Source: Nocardia sp. NRRL S-836 (GTDB lineage: Bacteria; Actinomycetota; Actinomycetes; Mycobacteriales; Pseudonocardiaceae). Taken from it: a DNA stretch of 64,000 bases. Positions 39,748-48,125 of this stretch are shown here, piece by piece. How positions within the stretch are numbered: the stretch's first letter is position 1; each line of letters begins with the position of its first letter. The notes under the pieces were generated by a model that ran no database searches, was not told the DNA's origin, and worked only from the letters and a program-made list of their open reading frames with translations. A program made the translations under genes and the position numbers. The DNA is taken from positions 1 to 64,000 of the forward strand of contig NZ_LGDY01000104.1 in the NCBI RefSeq assembly GCF_001279525.1, in the 5' to 3' direction.

Positions 39748-41739
39748 TCAGCGCGTCGGACGGTGGTAGGTCGGCACCACGTGCAACGGGTGCAGGCCCC
39801 AGTCCCCGACCGCCTGGAGCGCGACCAGCCCGAGCCCGACGACGTTCTCCGGTTCCGCCGGTGCCTCCAGCGTGGGCAGGCCGTTGAACTGGGTGTTCGT
39901 CGACGGTGCGGGCGAGGCGGAGGCGATGGCGACGGGGTTGTCGTCGAAGAAGCCCCGCACGCCGAGCACCAGGTGCGGGTCCTGCCTCAGCTCGTTCTCC
40001 AGCAGCTCGACGAAGATCCACTCGCCGCGTTTCGCCGCGGTGTACACCGCCCTGCCGAGCTCCTGGAACGCCTCGTGGCACGCCTCCGGCGTCGCCGCGG
40101 CCATCGCCTCCTGCGCGCTCACCCTGGTGAGGGTGGTCTTGGAGCCGGTCGTGGCGCCGTCGCCGTAGCGGTTCGGGACCAGCACGTCGCCGCTGTGCCG
40201 GTCGAGCAGCACGACGTCGCGGAACCGGTGGCCCGGCGAGTGGTCACGGGCCAGCACGCCGTAGCCGAGCCGGTGGGACAGCACGTCGTCGGGCAGCCGC
40301 CAGTACGTCCGCTCCCCGCCCTGCTGCAGCGCGACGTAGCCGCCGACCGCCAGGCCCGGCACGGCCTTGGCCAGCTGTCCGGGGAACAGCGCGCGCATCT
40401 CGTCCGTGAGGCTCTCCGGGGCGGCCTCCGCCTCCACGATGCCGTCGTAGCGGTTGAAGGTGACCGCCATCTCCAGCGGGTGCGGGCCCCATTCGAGCAT
40501 CGCGTGCATGGCGAGCTCACCGATGCTCCGCAGGGTGGCCGGACTGACGACCGCGTTGATGCCGGGGTCGCCCTTGAACGGCGTGTTCTCCGACGGCGCC
40601 GGGGAGCACGAGACGAACACGACCTCCTCGCCCTCCTGGTACCGGACACCCAGCATCGCGTACGGAGCGACCGACTCGCCGTGGTGCGCGATCGGTTCCA
40701 GCGTCAGGTACTCGGTGCGGCCGCGGGCCATGTCGATCAGCCGGCCGAGACCGCGGTAGGCCTGTTCGAGCGCCTCCGGGGTGACCGCCGCGTACGCCTG
40801 TTCGCGCGTGACCGGTTGCAGCCTGGTCTGGACGCCCAGCGAGGCGCCGTCGGTCATGAACCGGTCCATCATCAGCGCGTCACCGGTGCGTTCGTCGACC
40901 ATGAGCACCTCGCGGAAGCGGCTCGCGCCGTTCGGGGACCGGCCCAGGGTGCCGCTGCCCAGCCGGTGGGCCACGGCCTCGTCGAGGAGCTTCCAGTACG
41001 TGGTGCGTTCACCGATCTGCAGCGCGATGTGGCCGTTGACCGGGAAGCCGCACTCGGCCGTCGTCAGCTGGGAGTTGAAGATCGCGTCGAGCTCGGGCGG
41101 GAGGTCCGGTTGTGGCGCAGGGGCCGGTGGCACCGGTGCGGACGGGGCCGGAGCCGGTGGCGGAGGGGTTGCGTGCGGTGCCACGAAGGCCGGGTCGACG
41201 CGTGCGGTGCGCACGAGCTGGTGCACCCACTGGCGCACGCGCGACAACGGGTGCTGCGGGAACCGGCCGTCGAACCGCGGGTCGTCGCCCGCGTGGAACG
41301 GCAGCCGGCCCTGCAGCTGCGGCGCGTACGGGTGCGGCAGGAGCCACCGCTGGAAGCCGATCTCCGCGGCGAGCACGCCCTCGCGCATGCCGGTCGTGCC
41401 GTGTTCTTCGGCGAACAACGTCAGCACGGCGTACGAGCCCGCGCCCTGGACGAGCACCGTCGCGCTGAACGCCTGACCGGGGCGGTTGCCCAGCGGCATC
41501 TTCACGATCTCCAGCAACGCGGGCACGCCACCGAGCCGGACGACCTGCGCCTCGACGAGACAGCCCACCGCGGCGTGCCGCAGCGCGAGGCCGTGTCTGA
41601 GTGCGGGCAGGTCGTCCAGCCGTCCCGGCAGGTCCGGCACACCGTCGTAGCGGTGCACGGTGAGCCGGTCGCCGGCCGCGTGGAGCCAGGTGGTGGGGTC
41701 CTGCTGCTGGAAGCCGGTGGTGTCGAACGAGATGGGCAC
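39748..41739 (-). CDS. Protein with two copies of an unrecognised domain
   Basis: A 663-residue protein I cannot place. An N-terminal region (about 1-180) is followed by a Pro/Ala-rich linker (about 195-220) and two ~200-residue repeats (about 235-435 and 450-655). The repeats align well: HIALQIGERTTYWKLLDEAVAHRLG against YVALQQGGERTYWRLPDDVLSHRLG in part, then SPAPSENTPFKGDP against SPAPSTNTQFNGLP, then GPHPLEMAVTFNRY against GLHPLHVVPTYHRP. No signal peptide or membrane helix is seen. GTG at 41739 is the start. It lies 21 bp after the PhoD gene and downstream of the type VII operon, so a secretion-linked role is possible but unproven. Confidence 0.78.
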   Translation of the reverse strand: MPISFDTTGFQQQDPTTWLHAAGDRLTVHRYDGVPDLPGRLDDLPALRHGLALRHAAVGCLVEAQVVRLGGVPALLEIVKMPLGNRPGQAFSATVLVQGAGSYAVLTLFAEEHGTTGMREGVLAAEIGFQRWLLPHPYAPQLQGRLPFHAGDDPRFDGRFPQHPLSRVRQWVHQLVRTARVDPAFVAPHATPPPPAPAPSAPVPPAPAPQPDLPPELDAIFNSQLTTAECGFPVNGHIALQIGERTTYWKLLDEAVAHRLGSGTLGRSPNGASRFREVLMVDERTGDALMMDRFMTDGASLGVQTRLQPVTREQAYAAVTPEALEQAYRGLGRLIDMARGRTEYLTLEPIAHHGESVAPYAMLGVRYQEGEEVVFVSCSPAPSENTPFKGDPGINAVVSPATLRSIGELAMHAMLEWGPHPLEMAVTFNRYDGIVEAEAAPESLTDEMRALFPGQLAKAVPGLAVGGYVALQQGGERTYWRLPDDVLSHRLGYGVLARDHSPGHRFRDVVLLDRHSGDVLVPNRYGDGATTGSKTTLTRVSAQEAMAAATPEACHEAFQELGRAVYTAAKRGEWIFVELLENELRQDPHLVLGVRGFFDDNPVAIASASPAPSTNTQFNGLPTLEAPAEPENVVGLGLVALQAVGDWGLHPLHVVPTYHRPTR

Positions 41740-41760
41740 CCACCGACCCTATTGGGATCC

Positions 41761-43269
41761 TCAGCGCGCCCTGAGCGTTTTGGTCCAGAGCGCTGCGCCG
41801 GTTGCGTCACGCAGCCAGACCGTGAGCTCCTCGCGGTCGGCCCTGACCTCGCCGAAGTGCTGGAAGCCGTCCAGCGGCGAGGTGTTCGCGGCGGGCGGGG
41901 CGTGCACGAACACCGCTTCCGGGCCGAACGTCGGGTCGAGCGTGTTCGGGCCGAACGCGCCGGAGTGCAGCGGGCCGGAGACGAACTCCCAGAACGGGTC
42001 GAAGTCGCCGACGGCGGCGCGTTCCGGGGAGTAGTGGTGCGCGGCGGTGTAGTGGACGTCCGCGGTCAGCCAGACCGTGTTGCGCACACGGCGTTTCTTG
42101 AGTTCCCGCAACACCCACGCGATCTCGTGCTCACGGCCGTTCGGCGCGCCCGGCAGGCCGTTGGCGACGCCCTCGATGTCGGCGCCGTCCGGGACGGTGA
42201 GGCCGATCGGCAGGTCGGCGGCGATGACCTTCCACGTCGCTGTGCTGCGCGCGAGGCTGTCGACGAGCCACTTCGCCTGTGCCGCACCGAGGATGACGCC
42301 CGGCTGGTCCCTGGGCGCGGTGTTGCGGTCCTTGTAGGTGCGCATGTCGAGCACGAAGACCTCGACGTTGCGGCCGTAGGCGAACTTCCGGTACACCCGG
42401 CCGTCCACAGCGCGGTGGCGGTCGATCGGCATCCACTCGTGGAACGCCTGGAAAGCCCGCTGTGCCAACACGTCCACGCGCTTCTCGGTGTACTGCGGGA
42501 GGTCCAGGATCTCGCCGGGGTACCAGTTGTTCGTGACCTCGTGGTCGTCCCACTGCGCGAAGGTGGGAACCTCGGCGGCGAACCGGCGGACGTTGTCGTC
42601 GAGCAGGTTGTAGGCGAACTGGCCGCGGTACTCGTCGAGCGTCTCCGCGACCTTGAGCTTCTCCGGCGTGACGACGTTGCGCCAGATCCGGCCGTCCGGC
42701 AGCGTCACCGACTCCTTCATCGGGTTGTCGGAGTAGACGCTGTCGCCGCTGTGGAGGAAGAAGTCGGGGCGGCGGTCGGCCATCGCCTTGAAGATCGGCA
42801 TGCCACCGAGGTCGGGGTTGATGCCCCAGCCCTGGCCGGCGACGTCACCCGACCACACGAACCGCACCTCGTCGCGGCCGAGCGGGGCGGTGGTGAAGCT
42901 GCCGGTCACCGGCTCGCTGCGGGTGCGGCCGTGCAGGTCCTCCGCCGTCACGCGGTAGTAGGCGCGGCGGCCGGGCAGCAGGTTCGACACCCGGACGTGG
43001 CCGGTGCCCCCGGTCTCCGGCGTCAGCAACGGGCCGCGGACACGCCGGGAGAAGCGGAACCGCGGGTCATTGGACACCTCGACGAGCATCCGGGACGGGC
43101 GGTCGGCGCGGGTCCAGACGATGCCGCCGTCCCAGGTGACGTCACCAGACTGCACGCCGTGCGTGAGCAACGGCCGGTCGGTCTTCGCGAGGCTGACTCC
43201 GGTCGGCACCAGCGCTGCCGCCGTGCCCAGCGCGCCTGCCTTGAACAACGTGCGTCGGTCGAAGGTCAT
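41761..43269 (-). CDS. PhoD-like alkaline phosphatase/phosphodiesterase, Tat-exported
   Basis: A 502-residue PhoD-family enzyme. The twin-arginine signal is FDRRTLFKAGALGTAAAL at the N-terminus. An N-terminal Ig-like PhoD_N domain (HGVQSGDVTWDGGIVWTRAD) precedes the metallophosphatase core with SGDVAGQGWGINP, HSGDSVYSDNP, WDDHEVTNNW and LTADVHYTAAHHY, which supply the Fe/Ca ligands. Likely role: release of phosphate from phosphodiesters such as teichoic acid or nucleic acids outside the cell. The next gene starts 21 bp downstream. No PHO box could be identified with certainty. Confidence 0.93.
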   Translation of the reverse strand: MTFDRRTLFKAGALGTAAALVPTGVSLAKTDRPLLTHGVQSGDVTWDGGIVWTRADRPSRMLVEVSNDPRFRFSRRVRGPLLTPETGGTGHVRVSNLLPGRRAYYRVTAEDLHGRTRSEPVTGSFTTAPLGRDEVRFVWSGDVAGQGWGINPDLGGMPIFKAMADRRPDFFLHSGDSVYSDNPMKESVTLPDGRIWRNVVTPEKLKVAETLDEYRGQFAYNLLDDNVRRFAAEVPTFAQWDDHEVTNNWYPGEILDLPQYTEKRVDVLAQRAFQAFHEWMPIDRHRAVDGRVYRKFAYGRNVEVFVLDMRTYKDRNTAPRDQPGVILGAAQAKWLVDSLARSTATWKVIAADLPIGLTVPDGADIEGVANGLPGAPNGREHEIAWVLRELKKRRVRNTVWLTADVHYTAAHHYSPERAAVGDFDPFWEFVSGPLHSGAFGPNTLDPTFGPEAVFVHAPPAANTSPLDGFQHFGEVRADREELTVWLRDATGAALWTKTLRAR

Positions 43270-43307
43270 GCGCGGTTTCTAGTCGGCGCTCCTGACCGGC
43301 GGCCGAA

Positions 43308-43328
43308 CCGCGGGTGAACTTCCCGCGG
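43308..43328 (-). terminator. Terminator of the type VII substrate operon
   Basis: CCGCGGG, seven-base loop, CCCGCGG, immediately after the espG stop (43332). AACCGCG on its left arm can also pair with CGCGGTT at 43271-43277, giving an alternative fold. It separates espG from the PhoD gene. Confidence 0.6.
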
Positions 43329-43331
43329 GTC

Positions 43332-44036
43332 TCACGTCAGGCGCTGGAGCCAGTCGGTGATGATCTGGCGGGACGCGGGCGTGGCGTGCACCCACGTCTG
43401 CCGGTTCTGGTCGGTGTACTTGACCACGAGCCAGCGGCCGTCCGCGAAGTCGATCGTGGTCAGGAACGTCTTGGCGCGCCTGCGTTCGTCGCCGGCCCGC
43501 CGCGCCGCGTACAGCTTCGCCGTGCCCAGGCGTTCCTGGGCCAGCAGCTGCCGCAGCGCCATCGACGGCGACGCCTTGCCCGGCTGGTGGGTGTTGATCT
43601 CGCTCTCGTGCACGTTGATCGACGCGCCCCGCCCGGCCGGCACGTCCGGCAGCTGCATCGCCAGCACCTCGCGCGCGTTCTCCGGCCGGATCGGGTGCAG
43701 CTGCACGAACCCGTCCTCGTGCAGCGCCAGCACGCCGTGCTGCGCGTTCGCCGCGACCACGACCGGCCTCGTCTCGTTCGGCGTGACCGCGATCCACGCC
43801 GAGTAGTCCGCGTCGGCCTTGGCGATCAGGTGCAACGTCCCGCGCACGTCCGGGTGGTCCAGCCCGACCCTGCGGAGCTCACCGATGACGTCGCGTTCGA
43901 TCACCGCGCGCTCGTCCTCGGTCTCGCCGGGCGACTGCACGTGCAGGGCAGGGTGGAACTGCCCCAGCCGCTCCTGCTTCCACAGCACGTCGAACGCGAG
44001 GTCCGACAGCTGGACGGACGACCGGAGCACGCTCAT
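43332..44036 (-). CDS. EspG-like ESX secretion chaperone
   Basis: A 234-residue EspG family protein. EspG proteins bind the tip of PE/PPE heterodimers in the cytosol and guide them to the type VII (ESX) secretion machine. Start LSDLAFDVLWKQERLGQFHP, mid-part WIAVTPNETRPVVVAANAQ and the late KTFLTTIDFADGRWLV fit the family. The ATG overlaps the PPE-like gene stop (ATGA), so chaperone and substrate are translationally coupled. It is the last gene of the four-gene operon. No EccB-E or MycP gene is in the window. Confidence 0.88.
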   Translation of the reverse strand: MSVLRSSVQLSDLAFDVLWKQERLGQFHPALHVQSPGETEDERAVIERDVIGELRRVGLDHPDVRGTLHLIAKADADYSAWIAVTPNETRPVVVAANAQHGVLALHEDGFVQLHPIRPENAREVLAMQLPDVPAGRGASINVHESEINTHQPGKASPSMALRQLLAQERLGTAKLYAARRAGDERRRAKTFLTTIDFADGRWLVVKYTDQNRQTWVHATPASRQIITDWLQRLT

Positions 44037-45316
44037 CCCCCGATCGTCGGCGGGGCGACCATCGGCATGTCGCCGATGAGCTCGTTCGTGTTCTCCTCGG
44101 TGACCAGGTAGTCCGCGGACTTGTGCTCCTTGTCCTCGTCCCCCTGGCCCTTGGCGCCGTGGCCGCCCATTCCCCCCATGCCGGCCGCACCACCGCGTCC
44201 GGCCGCACCCGCGGCGCCACCCCGGTTCGCGGCGTTCGCGTTCTCGCCCATGCCGCCGAACATGCCGGCCTTGTTGCCCGCCTGGGTGCCGGCGGCGTTG
44301 CCACTGCCCGCGTTCCCGCCCAGGCCACCGGTGCCGAACCTGCCGCCCGGTCCGCCCGCCTTGCCGGCGCCACCCGCACCCGGTCCGCCACCGAGCTTGC
44401 CCGCGCCGCCGGGGCCACGTCCGCTGTTCTGGCCGGGTCCGCCGGACACGCCGATCGGCGGAACGCCCGCGGTGATCGGGCGGTCGATGACGCTGCCGAC
44501 CGGGAGCTTGCCGCCGCCGAGGCCGAGGTCGCCGGGCTTGGTGATGCCGCCGCCCCCGCCACCACCGCCGGTCCCGCCGGGGACCCAGCTGGTGGTGGTC
44601 TGGTCACCGGTCAGGCCGGGCGGCGGGGTGAACGTGCTGCCGCCGGGGCCCTGCGGGGAACCGGTCGAGGTGGGGAAGTTCGGGGTGCCGGACGGGCGGT
44701 TGACGCCGCTGGTGTTCGTGGTGTTGTGCTGGTTGTTGCTGCCGCTGTTGTCGACGACCTGGACGTTCAGGTTGTCCGGGGTGATGCCCGCCATCTCCTG
44801 CGGCAGCTCGCCGCGGTTGGTGCGGCTCGCTTCCTGGTATTCGCGGTAGACCTGCCGGTTGTGCGCCTCGTCCTTGTTGAAGGCGTTGACCGCGTCCTCG
44901 GTGTCGGTGTCCCACGGGGTCACGGTGTCCCAGAAACCGGTGTCCGGCTTGTTCTGGGGAACGTTCTTGAGCCGGCCCTTGTCGTGGTTGAACTGGTAGA
45001 CCTGGTTCGAGAACGAGCGGTCGGCCTGCCGCAACGAGTCCTGCATCTGGACCATGGCCTGGTTGATGGGGTTCGCGGCGGCGATCGCGGCGTCGGAGCT
45101 CGCACCACCCCACGCCTCGCCGAGCGTCTCGCCGATGCGCCTGAGGCGGCCCTCGATCTCGTTGTACGACTGCTCCAGCGCCTTCGCGGTGTTCGCCGCC
45201 CCTTGCAGGGACGTGGTGCCCGCTCCGGTGGTCATCGCCTGGTAGATCTGAAAACCGGACATCGCTTCAGCGCGCGTGTTGTCCTCTGTGAAGCAGCTGG
45301 GCGCGGGCCGTGTCAT
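44033..45316 (-). CDS. PPE-like/WXG-fold type VII secretion substrate
   Basis: A 427-residue protein. The N-terminal ~160 residues are helical with a WGG turn (LGEAWGGASSDAA) and a YxxxE element (YNEIE) as in type VII substrates. A long Gly/Pro/Asn-rich low-complexity region follows (about 190-400), and the end is DYLVTEENTNELIG ... PPTIGG, an ending familiar from Pseudonocardiales PPE-like proteins. ATG at 45316 overlaps the lipoprotein stop by four bases, and its own stop overlaps espG. It probably pairs with the 99-residue helical protein at the operon start for export. Confidence 0.85.
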   Translation of the reverse strand: MTRPAPSCFTEDNTRAEAMSGFQIYQAMTTGAGTTSLQGAANTAKALEQSYNEIEGRLRRIGETLGEAWGGASSDAAIAAANPINQAMVQMQDSLRQADRSFSNQVYQFNHDKGRLKNVPQNKPDTGFWDTVTPWDTDTEDAVNAFNKDEAHNRQVYREYQEASRTNRGELPQEMAGITPDNLNVQVVDNSGSNNQHNTTNTSGVNRPSGTPNFPTSTGSPQGPGGSTFTPPPGLTGDQTTTSWVPGGTGGGGGGGGITKPGDLGLGGGKLPVGSVIDRPITAGVPPIGVSGGPGQNSGRGPGGAGKLGGGPGAGGAGKAGGPGGRFGTGGLGGNAGSGNAAGTQAGNKAGMFGGMGENANAANRGGAAGAAGRGGAAGMGGMGGHGAKGQGDEDKEHKSADYLVTEENTNELIGDMPMVAPPTIGG

Positions 45317-45951
45317 TTCGCACCTGCCTTGATGTTGGTGACGACCTGGTTGGCGATTTCGGTGAGCAGCCCGCACGGATCCGCGTACCGGGGTGCCTGC
45401 TTGCTGATCTGGACGGTGAGGGAAACGATCTGGCTGTCCGTGATGCCGACGGCCATGGCGCAGTTCCCCGAGGCCCTTTGATCAGCCGCAGAGGCGAGCA
45501 CGGCCGGATATCCCTGCACCGCGGGCAACACCTGGAACAGCTTGTAGGTGTCCTTCGCCTCATAGAGGTAGTCCAGCCCGCCGTCGCCGGTCGGGAACCC
45601 GACGCTGGGCGCGATGCTCTGGGAACTGACCTGGCCCTGCCAGATGCAGGACGGACCGGGAGAGGTGGGGTTCACCTTGCCGGTGACGCCAGGCACTCCG
45701 AGCGCCGCGAGCTGGTCGGTGGTGAGCACGCTGCACGGATCGGACCTGTACCTGTCCCACGCCAGCGGTGACTTCACCTTCGGCGCGCCGTTGGCCGTGG
45801 TGTCACCGCCACTGCCGGAGGACTGTGATGTCGGTGTGGGAGCAGGGGTACCCGCGGTGCCCCCGCCGCCGCAGCCGGCCGCGAGCAGAACCGCGATCGC
45901 TGAAATGGTGCCGACTGCGATACCTCGGATGCGCAACTGCTCGATCCTCAC
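45313..45951 (-). CDS. DUF3558-type lipoprotein
   Basis: A 212-residue secreted lipoprotein. The lipobox LLAAGC (Cys near residue 27) follows a basic N-terminus; a Thr/Ser/Pro-rich linker then leads to a domain with paired Cys residues (RSDPCSVLT, GPSCIWQG, SGNCAMAVG, YADPCGLL), as in DUF3558. GTG at 45951 overlaps the upstream gene stop (GTGA). DUF3558 lipoproteins commonly sit beside ESX substrate genes in Pseudonocardiales. The role is unknown; a surface partner of the exported PPE-like protein is a reasonable guess. Confidence 0.87.
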   Translation of the reverse strand: MRIEQLRIRGIAVGTISAIAVLLAAGCGGGGTAGTPAPTPTSQSSGSGGDTTANGAPKVKSPLAWDRYRSDPCSVLTTDQLAALGVPGVTGKVNPTSPGPSCIWQGQVSSQSIAPSVGFPTGDGGLDYLYEAKDTYKLFQVLPAVQGYPAVLASAADQRASGNCAMAVGITDSQIVSLTVQISKQAPRYADPCGLLTEIANQVVTNIKAGAK

Positions 45952-46247
45952 GGCCGGAAGGTCGCTTCGTTGTCCTGCTCGGTGCTCTCGTACTGGCGGA
46001 GCGTGGCCTTGAGGTTCTCGATGCGCGTCTTCAGCACTTCCTGCAGCTGGGTGTTCGCCTGCTGGTGCATCTCACCGACGATGGTCGCCGAACCGCTGTA
46101 GACCTGACCAGGCACGTCCTTGCCGGGCGGCCTCACCATGGTGAGCTCGACGCCGGAGCTGTGTGCGGCCACCAGGTCCTGGACGACCTTTTCGTAGTCC
46201 TTGATGGCGGCGCGCAGTGTCTCCAGATCGATCTTGGTCCCGCTCAT
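45948..46247 (-). CDS. Small helical WXG100-like protein
   Basis: A 99-residue, almost wholly helical protein (start MSGTKIDLETLRAAIKDYEK, end LRQYESTEQDNEATFRP) with a central VRPPGKDVPG loop. It has the size and helix-turn-helix layout of WXG100/PE partners but no WxG motif. It is the first gene of the operon that continues with the lipoprotein, the PPE-like protein and EspG, all linked by 4-bp overlaps. Likely role: heterodimer partner of the PPE-like protein. Family membership is inferred from size, helicity and position. Confidence 0.8.
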   Translation of the reverse strand: MSGTKIDLETLRAAIKDYEKVVQDLVAAHSSGVELTMVRPPGKDVPGQVYSGSATIVGEMHQQANTQLQEVLKTRIENLKATLRQYESTEQDNEATFRP

Positions 46248-46388
46248 GCCCCAGCCCCTCCCCGGCGGATTCGTGCGTCGAGCAGCATAGCGCCGGGGAA
46301 TGGACCACGTCCTGGGTTCAAAGCACTATCGAGTGAATGCGGGTTTGGTTGTTCTTCGTCAACATTTCGGTTCGCGCGGCCCGCGAGC

Positions 46389-46787
46389 TCAGGCCTGCTG
46401 TTGCTGTGAGGGAAGCCGGCCTTCCGCCATCCGCTTGAGCAGGTCCTTGCGCAGCCACAGCAGGTACGCCCACACCAGCCCGAAGATCACGCCGATCACG
46501 CCCAGCGCGGGCAGCAGGACCCACGTCGCGATCAGCAGCACGTGCAGGGCGACGAGCACCGCGATGGCCCACTTGCGGCCGACGAAGGCGCACAGCGCGA
46601 TGAAGGCCACGATGAACCCGAACGTCACCCAGCCGACCAGCGAGGTGACGCCGCCGTGCAGTTTCGCGATGACGGGCAGGGCCAGCGCCACGACGATGAC
46701 CTCGAGGATGAGCGTGCCCGCCATGATGCCGCGGAACGCCTTCATCGGGTCTTTCTTCGGTGCCGGAACAGCAGCGGGTTCGCTCAT
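46389..46787 (-). CDS. DUF4233 membrane protein
   Basis: A 132-residue protein with four hydrophobic helices and the conserved start KAFRGIMAGTLILEVIVVALA; Gln-rich C-terminus. It equals the small membrane protein found directly after folC in mycobacteria (Rv2446c position, from recollection). The ATG overlaps the folC stop (ATGA). Function unknown. In the ancestral order ndk follows; here the type VII operon begins only 142 bp downstream. Confidence 0.92.
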   Translation of the reverse strand: MSEPAAVPAPKKDPMKAFRGIMAGTLILEVIVVALALPVIAKLHGGVTSLVGWVTFGFIVAFIALCAFVGRKWAIAVLVALHVLLIATWVLLPALGVIGVIFGLVWAYLLWLRKDLLKRMAEGRLPSQQQQA

Positions 46788-48121
46788 GCCGGTTCCTTCC
46801 CGAACAACGCGCGGGCCTCACCGGCGGTGACGACGGAGCCGGTGACGATGACGCCGCCGCCGGACAGCTCGTCCTCGGTGAGGTGGATGGCCTCGTCGAT
46901 GGCGTCGACCAGGCGGGGGCGGACCTCGAAGCGGTCCTCGCCGAAGATGCCGACGGCGAGGCCGGCCAGCACGTCCGGGTCCATGGCGCGCGGGGACGAG
47001 TTGGTGGTGATCACCAGCTCGGACACGACCGGTTCCAGGGCCGACAGGATGCCCTCGGCGTCCTTGTCGGACATCACGGCGACCACGGCCACCAGCTTGC
47101 GGAAGCCGAACTCGGTCTCCAGCGCCTTGGCCAGCGCGGCGGCGCCGTGCGGGTTGTGGGCGGCGTCGACGAAGACGTTCGGGGCGGAGCGGACGCGTTC
47201 CAGGCGGCCCGGCGAGATCACCGACGCGAAGCCCTCGCGGATCGCCTCGACGTCGAGCTGCCGGTCGGCGCCGGCGCCGAAGAACGCCTCCACCGCGGCC
47301 AGCGCCAGCGCGGCGTTGGCCGCCTGGTGCTCGCCGTGCAGCGGCAGGAAGATGTCCTCGTACACGCCGCCGAGTCCCTGCAGCGTCACGAGCTGGCCGC
47401 CGACGGCGACCGAGCGGGAGACGACGCCGAACTCGCTGCCGAAGCGCGCGACCATGGCGTCGACCTCGGCCACGCGTTCCAGGACCACCCGCATCGCCTC
47501 CGGCGACTGCTCGCCGACCACGGCCACGGAGCCGGGCTTGATGATCCCGGCCTTCTCCGCGGCGATGTCCTCGACGCGGGTGCCCAGGTACTCGGTGTGG
47601 TCGATGGAGATCGGCGTGAGCACGGCGATGCGCGCGTCGGCGATGGAGGTCGCGTCCCACGTGCCGCCCATGCCGACCTCGACGACGGCCACGTCGACCG
47701 GGGCGTCGGCGAAGGCGGCGTAGGCCATGCCGGTGAGCACCTCGAACTTGCTCATCCGGATCTCGGACCGCGTGTCGACCATCGCGACGTACGGCTCGAT
47801 GTCGCGGAAGACCTCGACGTAGCGCTCGGGGCTGATCGGCTGGTTGTCGAGGCTGATCCGCTCCGTGGCCAGCTGCAGGTGCGGGCTGGTGTAGCGGCCG
47901 GTGCGCAGGCCGATGCGCGTGAAGAGCGCATCGACCATGCGCGACGTCGACGTCTTGCCGTTCGTGCCGGTGAGCTGCACGACCGGGTAGCTCGTCTGGG
48001 GGTCGCCCAGCACGTGCGCCAGCGCCTTGATCCGGTCCAGCGACGGCTCGAGCTTGGTCTCGGGCCAGCGCTGGTTGAGCTCGTTCTCGACGTCGAGGAA
48101 CTCGTCGAGGCTGGTGTCCAT
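46784..48121 (-). CDS. folC: Folylpolyglutamate synthase/dihydrofolate synthase
   Basis: A 445-residue FolC. It adds glutamate to dihydropteroate and to folates. The Mur-ligase-type ATP loop is QLTGTNGKTSTSRMVDAL; further blocks are VEVGMGGTWDATSI, ISIDHTEYLG, AAEKAGIIKPG and DAAHNPHGA. Full length. It starts 4 bp after the valS stop and overlaps the DUF4233 gene by 4 bp, so valS-folC-DUF4233 is one operon, as in mycobacteria. Confidence 0.96.
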   Translation of the reverse strand: MDTSLDEFLDVENELNQRWPETKLEPSLDRIKALAHVLGDPQTSYPVVQLTGTNGKTSTSRMVDALFTRIGLRTGRYTSPHLQLATERISLDNQPISPERYVEVFRDIEPYVAMVDTRSEIRMSKFEVLTGMAYAAFADAPVDVAVVEVGMGGTWDATSIADARIAVLTPISIDHTEYLGTRVEDIAAEKAGIIKPGSVAVVGEQSPEAMRVVLERVAEVDAMVARFGSEFGVVSRSVAVGGQLVTLQGLGGVYEDIFLPLHGEHQAANAALALAAVEAFFGAGADRQLDVEAIREGFASVISPGRLERVRSAPNVFVDAAHNPHGAAALAKALETEFGFRKLVAVVAVMSDKDAEGILSALEPVVSELVITTNSSPRAMDPDVLAGLAVGIFGEDRFEVRPRLVDAIDEAIHLTEDELSGGGVIVTGSVVTAGEARALFGKEPA

Positions 48122-48125
48122 CGGT

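Noticed and set aside
41009..41743. Alternative minus-strand frame overlapping the N-terminal part of the duplicated-domain gene.
   Set aside because: Arg/Ala/Gly-rich shadow frame; the 663-codon frame is longer and shows internal repeat conservation at the protein level.
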